From Alphaproteobacteria bacterium UBA6038 (GTDB lineage: Bacteria > Pseudomonadota > Alphaproteobacteria > Micropepsales > Micropepsaceae), in contig DIZC01000025.1 in the NCBI GenBank assembly GCA_002429315.1, positions 1,580-59,087 on the forward strand: a stretch of DNA of 57,508 nt, given 5' to 3'. The notes under the pieces were generated by a model. It had not been told where the DNA came from. It searched no databases and worked only from the letters and a program-made list of their open reading frames with translations. Numbering within the stretch: position 1 is the first letter of the stretch; every line of letters starts with the position of its first letter. Below, piece by piece: positions 49,263-57,508 of the stretch. A program made the translations under genes and the position numbers.

Positions 49263-49981
49263 AGATGATCCATCTGCGATTTGCCGCGCAGGAACCGGTA
49301 GAACGGGACGGGGCGCGACGAATCCGGCCCATCAGCAAGCCGCGCTTCCGCCTCGCCGAGCACTTCGCGCGTGATGCCCGGCAGATCGAGCGCGCGCGCT
49401 TCCGTAAAGGTCAACCAGCACGGGGTGAGCAGTTCGTCGGAATGCGCGGCGTCAAGTTGGTGGGCGATGGCGCTCGCGTCGGCCATGAAGAAGCGCGCAT
49501 CGAAGCGGCGGGTGCGGTTGGGCGGCGTGATCGCGCGGGCGATGAACTCCAGCACGTCAAGCCTCGGCGCCACGCCGTGCGCGAAGAAGCGTTTCCAGGC
49601 ACTTTTGGTGCGCGGGAGCGCATCGGTGCGCTCACCGACAAGAATGCCGGTTTCTTCGAAGGTTTCGCGGATTGCGGCGAGCGCGAGGGCGCGGGCAAGC
49701 GCCGCAGGCGCGCCGTTGGCGAGTTTCACTGCGATGTGGGGCTTCAGATCGCCGCCGATTCTCAGCCGCCGATCGCAGGCGTCGACCCGCCCGCCGGGGA
49801 ACACGTACTTGTTCGCCATGAACACCATGTCGCCATGGCGTTTGCCCATGAGCACACGCAAAGCGTCGGCGTCGCGCCGCACCAGCACCAGCGTGGCGGC
49901 ATCCTTCGGACGCAGGCGGTTTCGGATCACCGCCTCGCCCTTTTCGAACATCGGGTCTGGCTTAGTGTCTGCGCCGGCCAC
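49259..49981 (-). CDS. NUDIX hydrolase
   Basis: 240 aa. NUDIX box: ALARALALAAIRETFEETGIL (REXXEEXG core) near residue 105, and upstream NKYVFPGGRVD. Hydrolyses a nucleoside diphosphate linked to X or a CoA ester; substrate unknown. GTG at 49981 overlaps rnr by 20 bp; ATG at 49951 (MFEKGEAVIRN) is an alternative. Overlaps the MFS gene by 4 bp. Confidence 0.9.
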   Translation of the reverse strand: MAGADTKPDPMFEKGEAVIRNRLRPKDAATLVLVRRDADALRVLMGKRHGDMVFMANKYVFPGGRVDACDRRLRIGGDLKPHIAVKLANGAPAALARALALAAIRETFEETGILVGERTDALPRTKSAWKRFFAHGVAPRLDVLEFIARAITPPNRTRRFDARFFMADASAIAHQLDAAHSDELLTPCWLTFTEARALDLPGITREVLGEAEARLADGPDSSRPVPFYRFLRGKSQMDHL

Positions 49982-52175
49982 GGGACTCTTTCTTGAATGG
50001 CAGTTTCGGTCGCGACGCAGGACTTTGTGGCTCGTTCGCTTCCTTCAACTCGAAACGCAGGCCGCCGGTGAGCGGGGCCGCTTCCATCAGGCGGACTGTC
50101 AACTTGTCGCCCATCCGGTACGCGGTGCCCGTGCGGTCGCCGATCAGCGCGTGCTGGCGCTCGTCATGGCGGAAATATTCGAAACCGAGTGTGCGCGCCG
50201 GAATCAATCCTTCCGCGCCGCTCTCCGGCAGCCGCACGAACAAACCAAAACGGGTGACGCCGGTGACACGCGCCTCAAACGTGGCGCCGACGCGATCTTC
50301 CATGTACGCGGCAACATAGCGGTCGTTGGAATCGCGCTCCGCCGCCATGGCGCGGCGCTCGGTCATGGAAATGTGGTCCGACACTTCGCCGAGTTTCGCC
50401 GCCTGAGTATCGCTCAAGCCGCCTTCGCCGAATTTCAGGGCGCGGATCAGCGCGCGATGGACAACCAGATCGGCGTAGCGGCGGATCGGCGAGGTGAAGT
50501 GCGCATAGCGCTGCAGATTCAGTCCGAAATGCCCGATATTCTCCGGCGCGTACACGGCTTGCGCCTGCGTGCGCAGCACCACATCATTCATCGGCGCTTG
50601 GTTGGGCCCGCCTTTCGCCTGCGCGAGAATGCGATTGAACGCAGCGGGCTTCACCACCTGGCCTTTGGCGAAGCTCATGCCGATGGTGCGCAGGTAATCG
50701 GCAAATGCGTACAGCTTTTCTTTCGAAGGCTGCTCGTGAATGCGGTAGATGAGCGGCTGCCGTGTTTTCTCCAGGCTTTCGGCCGCGGCGACATTGGCCA
50801 TGATCATCATCTCTTCAATGAGCCGCATGGATTCCAGCCGCTCGCGGAAGGCGATGGACTTCACCTTGCCGTCATCACCGATGACGATGCGCCGCTCTGG
50901 CAGGTCGAGCGCGAGCGGGTCGCGTCGGTCGCGCGCCTTCGCCAGCGCGTGATAGGCGTTCCACAGCGGCTTCAGCACGTTATGCGCGAGTGGGCTGTTG
51001 TCCTTGCCGTCGAACGCGCGCTGCGCTTGGCTGTAGGTAAGGGTGGCGGCGGAGCGCATGATGCCGCGAAGGAATTCATGGCGCTTCTTGTTGCCGTCGC
51101 GATCGAACACCATGCGCACGGCGATACACGGCCGGTCCACTTCATCCATCAGCGAGCAGAGATCGGCCGACAGTTTCTCCGGCAGCATCGGCACCACGCG
51201 ATCCGGAAAATAGGCGGAGTTGCCGCGCTTCAGCGCCTCGCGATCCAACGCGGAGCCGGGTGTCATGTAGTGCGCCACGTCGGCGATGGCGACGAGGACG
51301 ATATGGCCACCCTTGTTTCTGGGATCGTCGTCGGGGCCCGCCCACACCGCGTCGTCGTGGTCCCTTGCGTCTTCCGGATCGATGGTGACGAGCGGGATTT
51401 TGCGCAAGTCCGTCCGGCCGCGGGCGCCGACCGGCTTCGCACGGTCAGCTTCCTCGAGTACCTCCTTCGGGAAATCGGTCGGAATGCCGTGCGCGTGAAT
51501 GGCGATGAGGCTGACCGCCTTCGGCTCGTTCATCGAGCCAAGCCGTTCGACGATGCGCGCGCGCGGCAGACCGGATGAGCGGCCCGAAAGGGGCTCGCAG
51601 AGCACCAGCTCGTTGGATTGCGCGCCGGCGCGGTCGCGGCTCTCGACCACGAATTCGTATTTGCTCTTGCGATCGATCGGCGCGACGCGGCCGCCGCGCT
51701 CGCTCTGGTGAAACACGCCGAGCACCTTGTGTACGCTGGCGCCGAGCCGCTTGATGACGTGCGCTTCGTATCCTTCGCGGGTTTGCGTGAGCCGCGCCAA
51801 CACGCGCTCGCCGGCTCCGAGCGCCGGGCCGTGCGCTTCGTCCTCGCGGCCGGGCACCACGATAATCTGTGGTGGCGCCTCGTTGCCTTCCCAGCGCTGC
51901 GGCCGCGCGAGCAATTCGCCGTCCGGGTCCTGGCCGGTGATTTCCAGCACCGTGACTTCGGGTAGAGCGCCCGGGCGCTCGTAGGAGCGCTTCCGCCCGC
52001 GCGCGATGGCGCCTTCCGATTCCAGCTCCTTCAGGATGCGCTTGAGCACGATGCGCTCATTGCCGCTGACATGCAGCGCCCGCGCCAGATCGCGTTTCGC
52101 CCCCGACGGGGTCGACGCCAGCGCCTCCAGCACGCGGTCTTTGGTGAGGGTTTGCTTTTCGGTTCTCTTGCGCAA
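49962..52175 (-). CDS. rnr: Ribonuclease R
   Basis: 737 aa 3'-5' exoribonuclease. N-terminal helix-turn-helix/cold-shock part, RNB catalytic domain with VTIDPEDARDHDDAVWAG (Asp cluster) near residue 280, FTSPIRRYADLVVHRALI, and a C-terminal S1 domain (GATFEARVTGVTRFGLFVRL) with a basic tail (KESRGRRRH). Start is a TTG at 52175. A long palindromic element lies 20 bp upstream. Codirectional with topA. Confidence 0.96.
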   Translation of the reverse strand: MRKRTEKQTLTKDRVLEALASTPSGAKRDLARALHVSGNERIVLKRILKELESEGAIARGRKRSYERPGALPEVTVLEITGQDPDGELLARPQRWEGNEAPPQIIVVPGREDEAHGPALGAGERVLARLTQTREGYEAHVIKRLGASVHKVLGVFHQSERGGRVAPIDRKSKYEFVVESRDRAGAQSNELVLCEPLSGRSSGLPRARIVERLGSMNEPKAVSLIAIHAHGIPTDFPKEVLEEADRAKPVGARGRTDLRKIPLVTIDPEDARDHDDAVWAGPDDDPRNKGGHIVLVAIADVAHYMTPGSALDREALKRGNSAYFPDRVVPMLPEKLSADLCSLMDEVDRPCIAVRMVFDRDGNKKRHEFLRGIMRSAATLTYSQAQRAFDGKDNSPLAHNVLKPLWNAYHALAKARDRRDPLALDLPERRIVIGDDGKVKSIAFRERLESMRLIEEMMIMANVAAAESLEKTRQPLIYRIHEQPSKEKLYAFADYLRTIGMSFAKGQVVKPAAFNRILAQAKGGPNQAPMNDVVLRTQAQAVYAPENIGHFGLNLQRYAHFTSPIRRYADLVVHRALIRALKFGEGGLSDTQAAKLGEVSDHISMTERRAMAAERDSNDRYVAAYMEDRVGATFEARVTGVTRFGLFVRLPESGAEGLIPARTLGFEYFRHDERQHALIGDRTGTAYRMGDKLTVRLMEAAPLTGGLRFELKEANEPQSPASRPKLPFKKESRGRRRH

Positions 52176-52194
52176 GCGCTTTTCACATCCGCAC

Positions 52195-52379
52195 TGTCAT
52201 CCCCGGCAAGCATCGCGCGGAGCGCGATGCGAGGGAAGGGGACCTAGGTAGCGACAACACCTCAACGGGCGACGTGTGGCATTGTATTGTGCCCAACCTT
52301 CGACAATGAGTTGCTGCAGCTACTTGGGTCCCCTTCCCCTGCGGGAGCGCGGTGGCGCTCGCGCTCGCCGGGGATGACA
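52195..52379. repeat. Long nested palindromic element between topA and rnr
   Basis: Arms 52195-52252 and 52319-52379 are imperfect inverted copies beginning TGTCATCCCCGGC. Each arm folds alone: GCATCGCGC-gga-GCGCGATGC on the left, GAGCGC-ggtg-GCGCTC on the right. It fills nearly all the topA-rnr spacer. Confidence 0.88.
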
Positions 52380-52387
52380 AGTGGGGG

Positions 52388-54994
52388 TTATTCGGCGGGA
52401 ACAGGTGCTCTTGATTTCTTCGCTTTGGTGGCTGCGCTCTTTGTCTTGGCGTTGCCATTCGTCTTTTTCGCGGTAGCGGGTCTCGCATTTTTTTTCTTCT
52501 TCCCCCCGCCTTTGGCTTCGCGTTCCGCAATCAGCGTGAGCGCTTGGTCGAGCGACACCGAAAGCGGATCGGTGCCGTTGGGGATGGTGGCGTTGGTGGT
52601 ACCGTCGGTGACGTATGGGCCGTAACGCCCGCGCATCAATTTGATCGCGGCGCCGGTAAGCTGGTTGGTGCCCAGCTCCTTCAGCGGCTCCGGTCCGCGG
52701 CGGCCCCGCGGATTCGCCTTCTTCTCGGCCAGCAAGGTCACTGCACGGTTGATGCCAACCGTGAACACATCCTCCGGCGATTCCAGCGACGCGTAGGTCT
52801 TCTGATGCTGCACATAAGGTCCGTAGCGGCCGAAATTGGCGACGATCGGTTCGCCGGTTTCCGGATGCTTCCCGATTTCGCGTGGCAGCGACAGCAGCAT
52901 GAGCGCGTGTTCCAGATCGACCGCGCTTGCCTCCGTGCCTTTGGGAATGCTGGCGCGCGCGGGCTTGTCGCCTTCGCCGCGTTGCGCATAGGGACCAAAG
53001 CGGCCTGTCCGAAGAGTGATGGGCTCGCCGGTTTCCGGATCGTGGCCCAGTTCGCGCGGCTGTTCGCTGCTCGCTTGCTCCGCGCTCTGCCCCAGCTTCC
53101 GCGTGTAGCGACATTCCGGATAATTCGAACAGCCGACAAAGGCGCCGAACCGCCCCAGTTTCAACGATAGCCTTCCATTGCCGCAGGTGGGGCAAACGCG
53201 CGGATCTTCGCCATCCACCGGCACGAAGAGGTGCGGTCCCAAGACCTCGTCCAAAGCCGAGATGACGTCGGAGACCTTGAGGTTCTTGGTCTCCCCGATA
53301 GCGGCGGAGAAATCGCGCCAGAAATCGCGCAAGAGCTGCTTCCAGTCGAGGGTGCCCGCGGAGACTTCGTCCAGCTTCTCTTCCAGATCGGCGGTGAAGC
53401 CGTATTCCACATAACGGCGGAAGAAATTGGTGAGGAAGGTGGTGACGATGCGACCCTTGTCATCGGGGACGAAGCGGTTGCGCTCCATCCGTACATAAGC
53501 GCGGTCGCGCAGGGTGGAGAGGATGCTCGCGTAGGTGGATGGCCGGCCGATGCCGAGCTCTTCCAGCTTGCGCACCAGCGTCGCTTCCGAATAGCGCGGT
53601 GGCGGTTCGGTGAAATGCTGCTCGGGCTTCACCTGCTCGATGGCGGCCGCTTCGCCTTCCTTCACGCGCGGCAGTCTTGCACCGCTTTCGTCGCTGTCCG
53701 GCTCGTCGCGGCCTTCCTGGTAGAGCGTGAGGAAGCCGTCGAACAGCGTCACGGAGCCAGTCGCGCGAAGGGTGATCCTGCTATCCGCGGAAACGACATC
53801 CACTGTGGTGCGTTCCAGTTCCGCGCTTTCCATCTGGCTCGCCAGCGCCCGCTTCCAGATCAGTTCGTAGAGTCTCGCCTGATCGGAATCGAGGCGCCGC
53901 GTGATGCCTTCCGGACGCCGCGCGAAGCTGGTCGGGCGGATGGCTTCGTGGGCCTCCTGCGCGTTCTTCTGTTTGCTGACATATTTTCGCGGCGCTCCGG
54001 GCACGTAGCGCTTCCCGTACTGCTCGCCGATGAGGTGGCGCGCTTCGGTAATCGCTTCCGGCGCCACGTCCAGACCGTCGGTGCGCATATAGGTAATGAG
54101 TCCGACGGTGTCGCCACCAATATCGACGCCTTCGTACAATTGCTGGGCGACGCGCATGGTGTGCTTGGCGTTGAAGCCCAGCTTGCGCGAGGCCTCCATC
54201 TGCAATGTGGAGGTGATGAACGGGGGCGAGGGGTGGCGCTTGACCGGCTTGCTTTCAACGCTGCCGATGCGGAAGGCTTGCGCGCCGATGGCATCCACCG
54301 CGCGATTCGCCTCCGCTTCGTTGCCGAGCGCAAGCTTGTCGAGCTTCTTGCCATCGAGCTGCGTGAGCCGTGCCCCGAAGCCGCCGGCCTCGGTCCGCAC
54401 ATCGGCGTCGACGGTCCAGTATTCCTGCGCCCGGAAGGCCTCAATCTCGGCTTCGCGCTCGACAACCAGCCGCAGCGCCACCGACTGCACCCGGCCAGCC
54501 GAGCGCGCACCGGGCAGCTTGCGCCACAGTACGGGCGAGAGAGTGAAACCCACGAGGTAATCAAGCGCGCGGCGGGCGAGGTAGGCATCCACGAGCTCCT
54601 CGTTGATGCCGCGGGGATTGCGGATCGCCTCCAGCACCGCGTTTTTGGTAATGGCATTGAACACCACCCGCTCGACCTGGACTTTACCGAGTGCCTTCTT
54701 CTGGCGAAGCACTTCGAGCACGTGCCAGGAAATGGCCTCTCCCTCCCGATCCGGATCGGTCGCGAGGATCAGCTTGTCGGCGCCCTTTAGGGCGTCGGCG
54801 ATATCCTTGATCCGTTTCTGCGCCTTCGGGTCCACTTCCCAGGACATGGAGAAGTCCTCGTCCGGGCGGACCGACCCATCCTTGGCCGGCAGGTCGCGGA
54901 TGTGACCGAAGCTGGCCAGCACCCGATAGCCGGAGCCAAGGTACTTGTTGATCGACTTAACTTTGCCGGGGGACTCGACGACGAGGACGTTCAT
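52388..54994 (-). CDS. topA: DNA topoisomerase I
   Basis: 868 aa type IA topoisomerase relaxing negative supercoils. Toprim start MNVLVVESPGKVKSINKYLG with ATDPDREGEAISWHV; catalytic Tyr in LITYMRTDGLDV; one zinc-finger motif CPTCGNGRLSLKLGRFGAFVGCSNYPEC, then repeated C-terminal GRFGPYAQ/GRYGPYVQ modules and a Lys-rich tail. ATG at 54994; 29 open codons upstream are not TopA-like. Confidence 0.97.
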   Translation of the reverse strand: MNVLVVESPGKVKSINKYLGSGYRVLASFGHIRDLPAKDGSVRPDEDFSMSWEVDPKAQKRIKDIADALKGADKLILATDPDREGEAISWHVLEVLRQKKALGKVQVERVVFNAITKNAVLEAIRNPRGINEELVDAYLARRALDYLVGFTLSPVLWRKLPGARSAGRVQSVALRLVVEREAEIEAFRAQEYWTVDADVRTEAGGFGARLTQLDGKKLDKLALGNEAEANRAVDAIGAQAFRIGSVESKPVKRHPSPPFITSTLQMEASRKLGFNAKHTMRVAQQLYEGVDIGGDTVGLITYMRTDGLDVAPEAITEARHLIGEQYGKRYVPGAPRKYVSKQKNAQEAHEAIRPTSFARRPEGITRRLDSDQARLYELIWKRALASQMESAELERTTVDVVSADSRITLRATGSVTLFDGFLTLYQEGRDEPDSDESGARLPRVKEGEAAAIEQVKPEQHFTEPPPRYSEATLVRKLEELGIGRPSTYASILSTLRDRAYVRMERNRFVPDDKGRIVTTFLTNFFRRYVEYGFTADLEEKLDEVSAGTLDWKQLLRDFWRDFSAAIGETKNLKVSDVISALDEVLGPHLFVPVDGEDPRVCPTCGNGRLSLKLGRFGAFVGCSNYPECRYTRKLGQSAEQASSEQPRELGHDPETGEPITLRTGRFGPYAQRGEGDKPARASIPKGTEASAVDLEHALMLLSLPREIGKHPETGEPIVANFGRYGPYVQHQKTYASLESPEDVFTVGINRAVTLLAEKKANPRGRRGPEPLKELGTNQLTGAAIKLMRGRYGPYVTDGTTNATIPNGTDPLSVSLDQALTLIAEREAKGGGKKKKNARPATAKKTNGNAKTKSAATKAKKSRAPVPAE

Positions 54995-55225
54995 GATCGG
55001 CTTCAAATAGGGCGGATACGGCCTCGTGGAAGGGTGCCGAATCAGGGCGCCGAGCCCGTTTCGGGGGCGGACACTGATCATCGGCTCTCTGGCCTGTCAA
55101 CGCCGGGAGCACCGGTCCGATTTGGCCGTGCAGCGGTTCTGGTGCGAAAACCCGTGTGAATTCAGGCGATTAGCTCATCCTCAGCGGGCGCTGGATTGTC
55201 CCGTCAAAGCCGATAGATTGGCCCG

Positions 55226-56062
55226 ATGAGCCCCAATGCCACGGTGAAAATCGGCTCCGTCGAGGTCGGAAACAGCCGAAAACTCGCCCTGATCGCGGGG
55301 CCCTGCCAGCTGGAGAGCCGGGCGCACGGGCTGGAAATTGCATCGGCGCTGAAAGAGATCGCGGCCAAGGCCGGCGTGGGGCTGATCTACAAGACCAGCT
55401 TCGACAAGGCGAACCGCACCAGCGGGTCGGGTCAGCGCGGCGCCGGGCTTGCGGCCTCGCTGCCAGTGTTCGCCGAAATCCGCGAGAGTCTTGGAGTGCC
55501 GGTGCTCACCGATGTGCACGAGCGCGAACAATGTGCGGTCGTGGCGGAGGCGGTGGACGTGCTGCAGATTCCCGCCTTCCTCTCCCGTCAGACCGATCTG
55601 CTCGTCGCCGCCGCCCAGACCGGCAAAGTCGTAAACGTTAAGAAGGGGCAGTTCCTCGCCCCATGGGACATGATGAACGTGATCGCGAAGATTACCGGCG
55701 CCGGCAATCCGAACGTGCTGGTAACCGAGCGCGGCACCAGCTTCGGCTACAACACGCTGGTGGTGGACATGACCGGCCTGTCGGAGATGGCGACATTCGG
55801 CGCGCCGGTGGTGATCGATGCCACGCATGCGGTGCAGAAGCCGGGCGGGCAGGGCACGTCATCGGGCGGCAATCGCGAGATGGCGCCAACCATCGCGCGC
55901 GCGGCCGTGGCGGTCGGCGTCGCGGCCGTTTTTATGGAGACGCATCAGGACCCGGACAACGCCCCCTCCGACGGCCCCAACATGATCCGCCTGAAGGACC
56001 TTCCCTCCATTCTGAGCGAACTCGTGGAACTTGACGCGATCGCCAAGCGGCGTATGCCCTAA
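55226..56062 (+). CDS. kdsA: 3-deoxy-8-phosphooctulonate synthase (KDO-8-P synthase)
   Basis: 278 aa; condenses PEP and arabinose-5-phosphate for lipopolysaccharide Kdo. Seen: IAGPCQLESRAHGLEIA (the Cys marks the metal-dependent class), IYKTSFDKANRTSGSGQRG, VLTDVHE, FMETHQDPDNAPSDGPN. Complete. The divergent spacer with topA is 231 bp. Confidence 0.97.
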   Translation: MSPNATVKIGSVEVGNSRKLALIAGPCQLESRAHGLEIASALKEIAAKAGVGLIYKTSFDKANRTSGSGQRGAGLAASLPVFAEIRESLGVPVLTDVHEREQCAVVAEAVDVLQIPAFLSRQTDLLVAAAQTGKVVNVKKGQFLAPWDMMNVIAKITGAGNPNVLVTERGTSFGYNTLVVDMTGLSEMATFGAPVVIDATHAVQKPGGQGTSSGGNREMAPTIARAAVAVGVAAVFMETHQDPDNAPSDGPNMIRLKDLPSILSELVELDAIAKRRMP

Positions 56063-56150
56063 TCACACCCTCCGGGAGCAATCCGCCAGTCTCGTCACCT
56101 GCGAAGCTACACGCCGCGAAACGCCGCCGTGGCTTACCATCTGCGACGGA

Positions 56151-56573
56151 TTACGTCGCGCTGAGGGCGCTCCAGGCCTGAACGATGCCGACGATGGCGA
56201 GCACCAAGAGGCCGAGATTACCCAGCATTCCGATCAGGATGCCCGGTCCGCGCTTCTGCGGGTCGGACATGTAAATCTGCATGTAGACGATGCGGCCGAT
56301 CAGGAACACGAGCCCGAATAGCGCCGGCAGCCACGCAAGACCGTGATAAAGCAGGGTGGCAAGCCACAGCAGCGGCAAAAACACGATCAGCTGTTCGAGC
56401 GTGTTGTAGTGGATGCGGAACGCGCGATCGAATTCCGGGTGGCCGGTGGTGATGGGTGCCTGGATATTGTGCTTGCCCCGCAACCCGCCGACCCGTCCTC
56501 CCATGTAGAAATAAAGCAGCAGCACCAGGATCGTGACGATGGCGCTGTACAGCGTTTCGTAGCTGATGGTCAT
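56151..56573 (-). CDS. MAPEG family membrane protein
   Basis: 140 aa with four hydrophobic helices. Has YFYMGGRVGGLRGKHNIQAP, FRIHYNTLEQLIVFLPLLW (MAPEG signature) and IGRIVYMQIYM. Relatives are glutathione transferases/peroxidases in membranes. ATG at 56573 with AAGGGG upstream. Convergent with kdsA, divergent from eno. Confidence 0.9.
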   Translation of the reverse strand: MTISYETLYSAIVTILVLLLYFYMGGRVGGLRGKHNIQAPITTGHPEFDRAFRIHYNTLEQLIVFLPLLWLATLLYHGLAWLPALFGLVFLIGRIVYMQIYMSDPQKRGPGILIGMLGNLGLLVLAIVGIVQAWSALSAT

Positions 56574-56690
56574 GGCTTTCCCCTTCGTTCCGCGCGACTC
56601 GCGGGCGCCCACCTTACCCTGAATCCCGTCCGGGTTGATGGGCCAGACACCATCCCCTAAGAACCCCGCGTCCGCCGAGGAACCGAAATC

Positions 56691-57508
56691 ATGACCGCCA
56701 TCGTCGACATCACCGCCCGCGAAATCCTCGACTCCAGGGGGAATCCTACCGTGGAGGTGGATGTGCGGCTGGAGGACGGCTCCTTCGGCCGGGCAGCGGT
56801 GCCGTCCGGCGCCTCCACCGGCAAGCACGAGGCCGTGGAGCTGCGCGACGGCGGCAAACGCTATGGCGGCAAGGGCGTGGAGAAGGCGGTTGCCGCAGTG
56901 AACGGCGAGATTTTCGATGCAGTCGGCGGCATGGACGCCGAGGAGCAGACGCGCATCGACCGCGTGATGTGCGCGCTTGACGCCACGCCGAACAAGGCGC
57001 GGCTCGGCGCGAATGCCATTCTCGGCGTGTCGCTGGCGGTGGCGAAAGCGGCGGCGGCCGCGAGCGGCTTGCCGCTTTATCGCTATGTGGGCGGCACGTT
57101 GGCGCGCACACTCCCAGTGCCGCAAATGAACATCGTCAACGGCGGCGTGCATGCCGACAATCCGATCGACTTCCAGGAATTCATGATCATGCCGGTGGGC
57201 GCGCCGACCTATCGCGAAGCCCTGCGGATGGGGGCGGAGATATTCCACACGCTGAAGAAGGCGCTGCACGATGCCGGCTACAACACGAATGTTGGGGACG
57301 AGGGTGGCTTCGCGCCGAATCTGAAGAGCGCCGACGAAGCGCTAACCTTCGTCATGCGTGCCATCGAGAAGGCGGGCTACAAACCGGGCGACGACGTAAT
57401 GCTGGCGCTCGACCCGGCGTCCAGCGAGTTCTTCAAGAAGGGCAAGTATGTGCTGGAAGGCGAGGGCAAGACGCTCGATCCGTCCGGCATGGTGAAGGTG
57501 TACGAGGA
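56691..57508 (+). CDS. eno: Enolase, N-terminal part
   Basis: The window ends inside the gene after about 272 codons. MTAIVDITAREILDSRGNPT, VPSGASTGKHEAVELRDG, MNIVNGGVHADNPIDFQEFM and LALDPASSEFF are standard enolase; catalytic loop Ser, Glu and the first metal Asp positions are present. 2-phosphoglycerate to PEP in glycolysis. GAGGAA precedes the ATG. Confidence 0.97.
   Translation, partial: MTAIVDITAREILDSRGNPTVEVDVRLEDGSFGRAAVPSGASTGKHEAVELRDGGKRYGGKGVEKAVAAVNGEIFDAVGGMDAEEQTRIDRVMCALDATPNKARLGANAILGVSLAVAKAAAAASGLPLYRYVGGTLARTLPVPQMNIVNGGVHADNPIDFQEFMIMPVGAPTYREALRMGAEIFHTLKKALHDAGYNTNVGDEGGFAPNLKSADEALTFVMRAIEKAGYKPGDDVMLALDPASSEFFKKGKYVLEGEGKTLDPSGMVKVYE

Noticed and set aside
1..57508. 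tRNA, rRNA or tmRNA genes
   Set aside because: No cloverleaf-like TTCGAATC/CCA patterns or rRNA core sequences were recognised by eye; a covariance scan would be decisive.

Overview
The window is a high-GC alphaproteobacterial chromosome segment next to the replication-initiation genes. The evidence is the minus-strand block dnaA-dnaN-recF-gyrB, the nearby ech/rpsT, mutM-ubiE-ubiB, dut-coaBC and topA-rnr neighbourhoods that are typical of this class, and GANTC (CcrM-type) sites upstream of dnaA. The family is not resolved; a soil-type heterotroph (Rhizobiales-like or Micropepsaceae-like) is my inference from the gene content.

Layout. 1-5.1 kb: gyrB start, recF, dnaN, dnaA and a rhodanese gene, all minus, then a non-coding stretch with an inverted repeat of DnaA-box-like sequence. 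5.1-8.3 kb: rpsT, an SDR enzyme, enoyl-CoA hydratase, arfB and two small unknown genes. 8.4-13.8 kb: an ArsR regulator with a clear operator, a secreted G1 (glutamic) peptidase, mutM, ubiE and ubiB. 13.8-17.9 kb: two tandem secreted GLUG-repeat paralogues and a small secreted protein. 17.9-26.0 kb: acyl-CoA ligase, three type II toxin-antitoxin modules (Phd/VapC, MazEF, BrnTA), a MATE exporter with a terminator in its leader, a secreted six-hairpin-like protein and a Baeyer-Villiger-type monooxygenase. 26.2-32.4 kb: acyl-CoA dehydrogenase, a GDPD phosphodiesterase, a low-GC two-gene islet bounded by a second copy of the GDPD 3' end, and an exported protein with one CxxCH motif. 32.4-36.6 kb: GST, cysK, an Rrf2 regulator, dut and coaBC. 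36.7-39.8 kb: feruloyl-CoA synthase, MOSC and DUF924 genes in an overlapping operon, and a small protein. 40-46.3 kb: an HSL-type esterase, a three-gene set resembling ether-lipid enzymes (AGPS-like, diacylglycerol kinase-like, GlpD-like), and an alpha/beta hydrolase. 46.3-57.5 kb: rpmG, amidase, MFS, NUDIX, rnr, topA, kdsA, a MAPEG protein and the start of eno.

The most notable non-gene signal is a set of eight imperfect nested palindromes of about 90-185 bp. In each, the outer arms pair with one another, and each arm, or the sequence just inside it, can also fold alone. Several sit directly before start codons; in two cases (dut, GDPD) the arm itself appears to be the Shine-Dalgarno sequence, and one lies within the open frame of recF. 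A second repeat class is built of 7-bp words in inverted pairs at 12.1, 33.0 and 46.3 kb. No rRNA, tRNA, CRISPR array, integrase or transposase was recognised.
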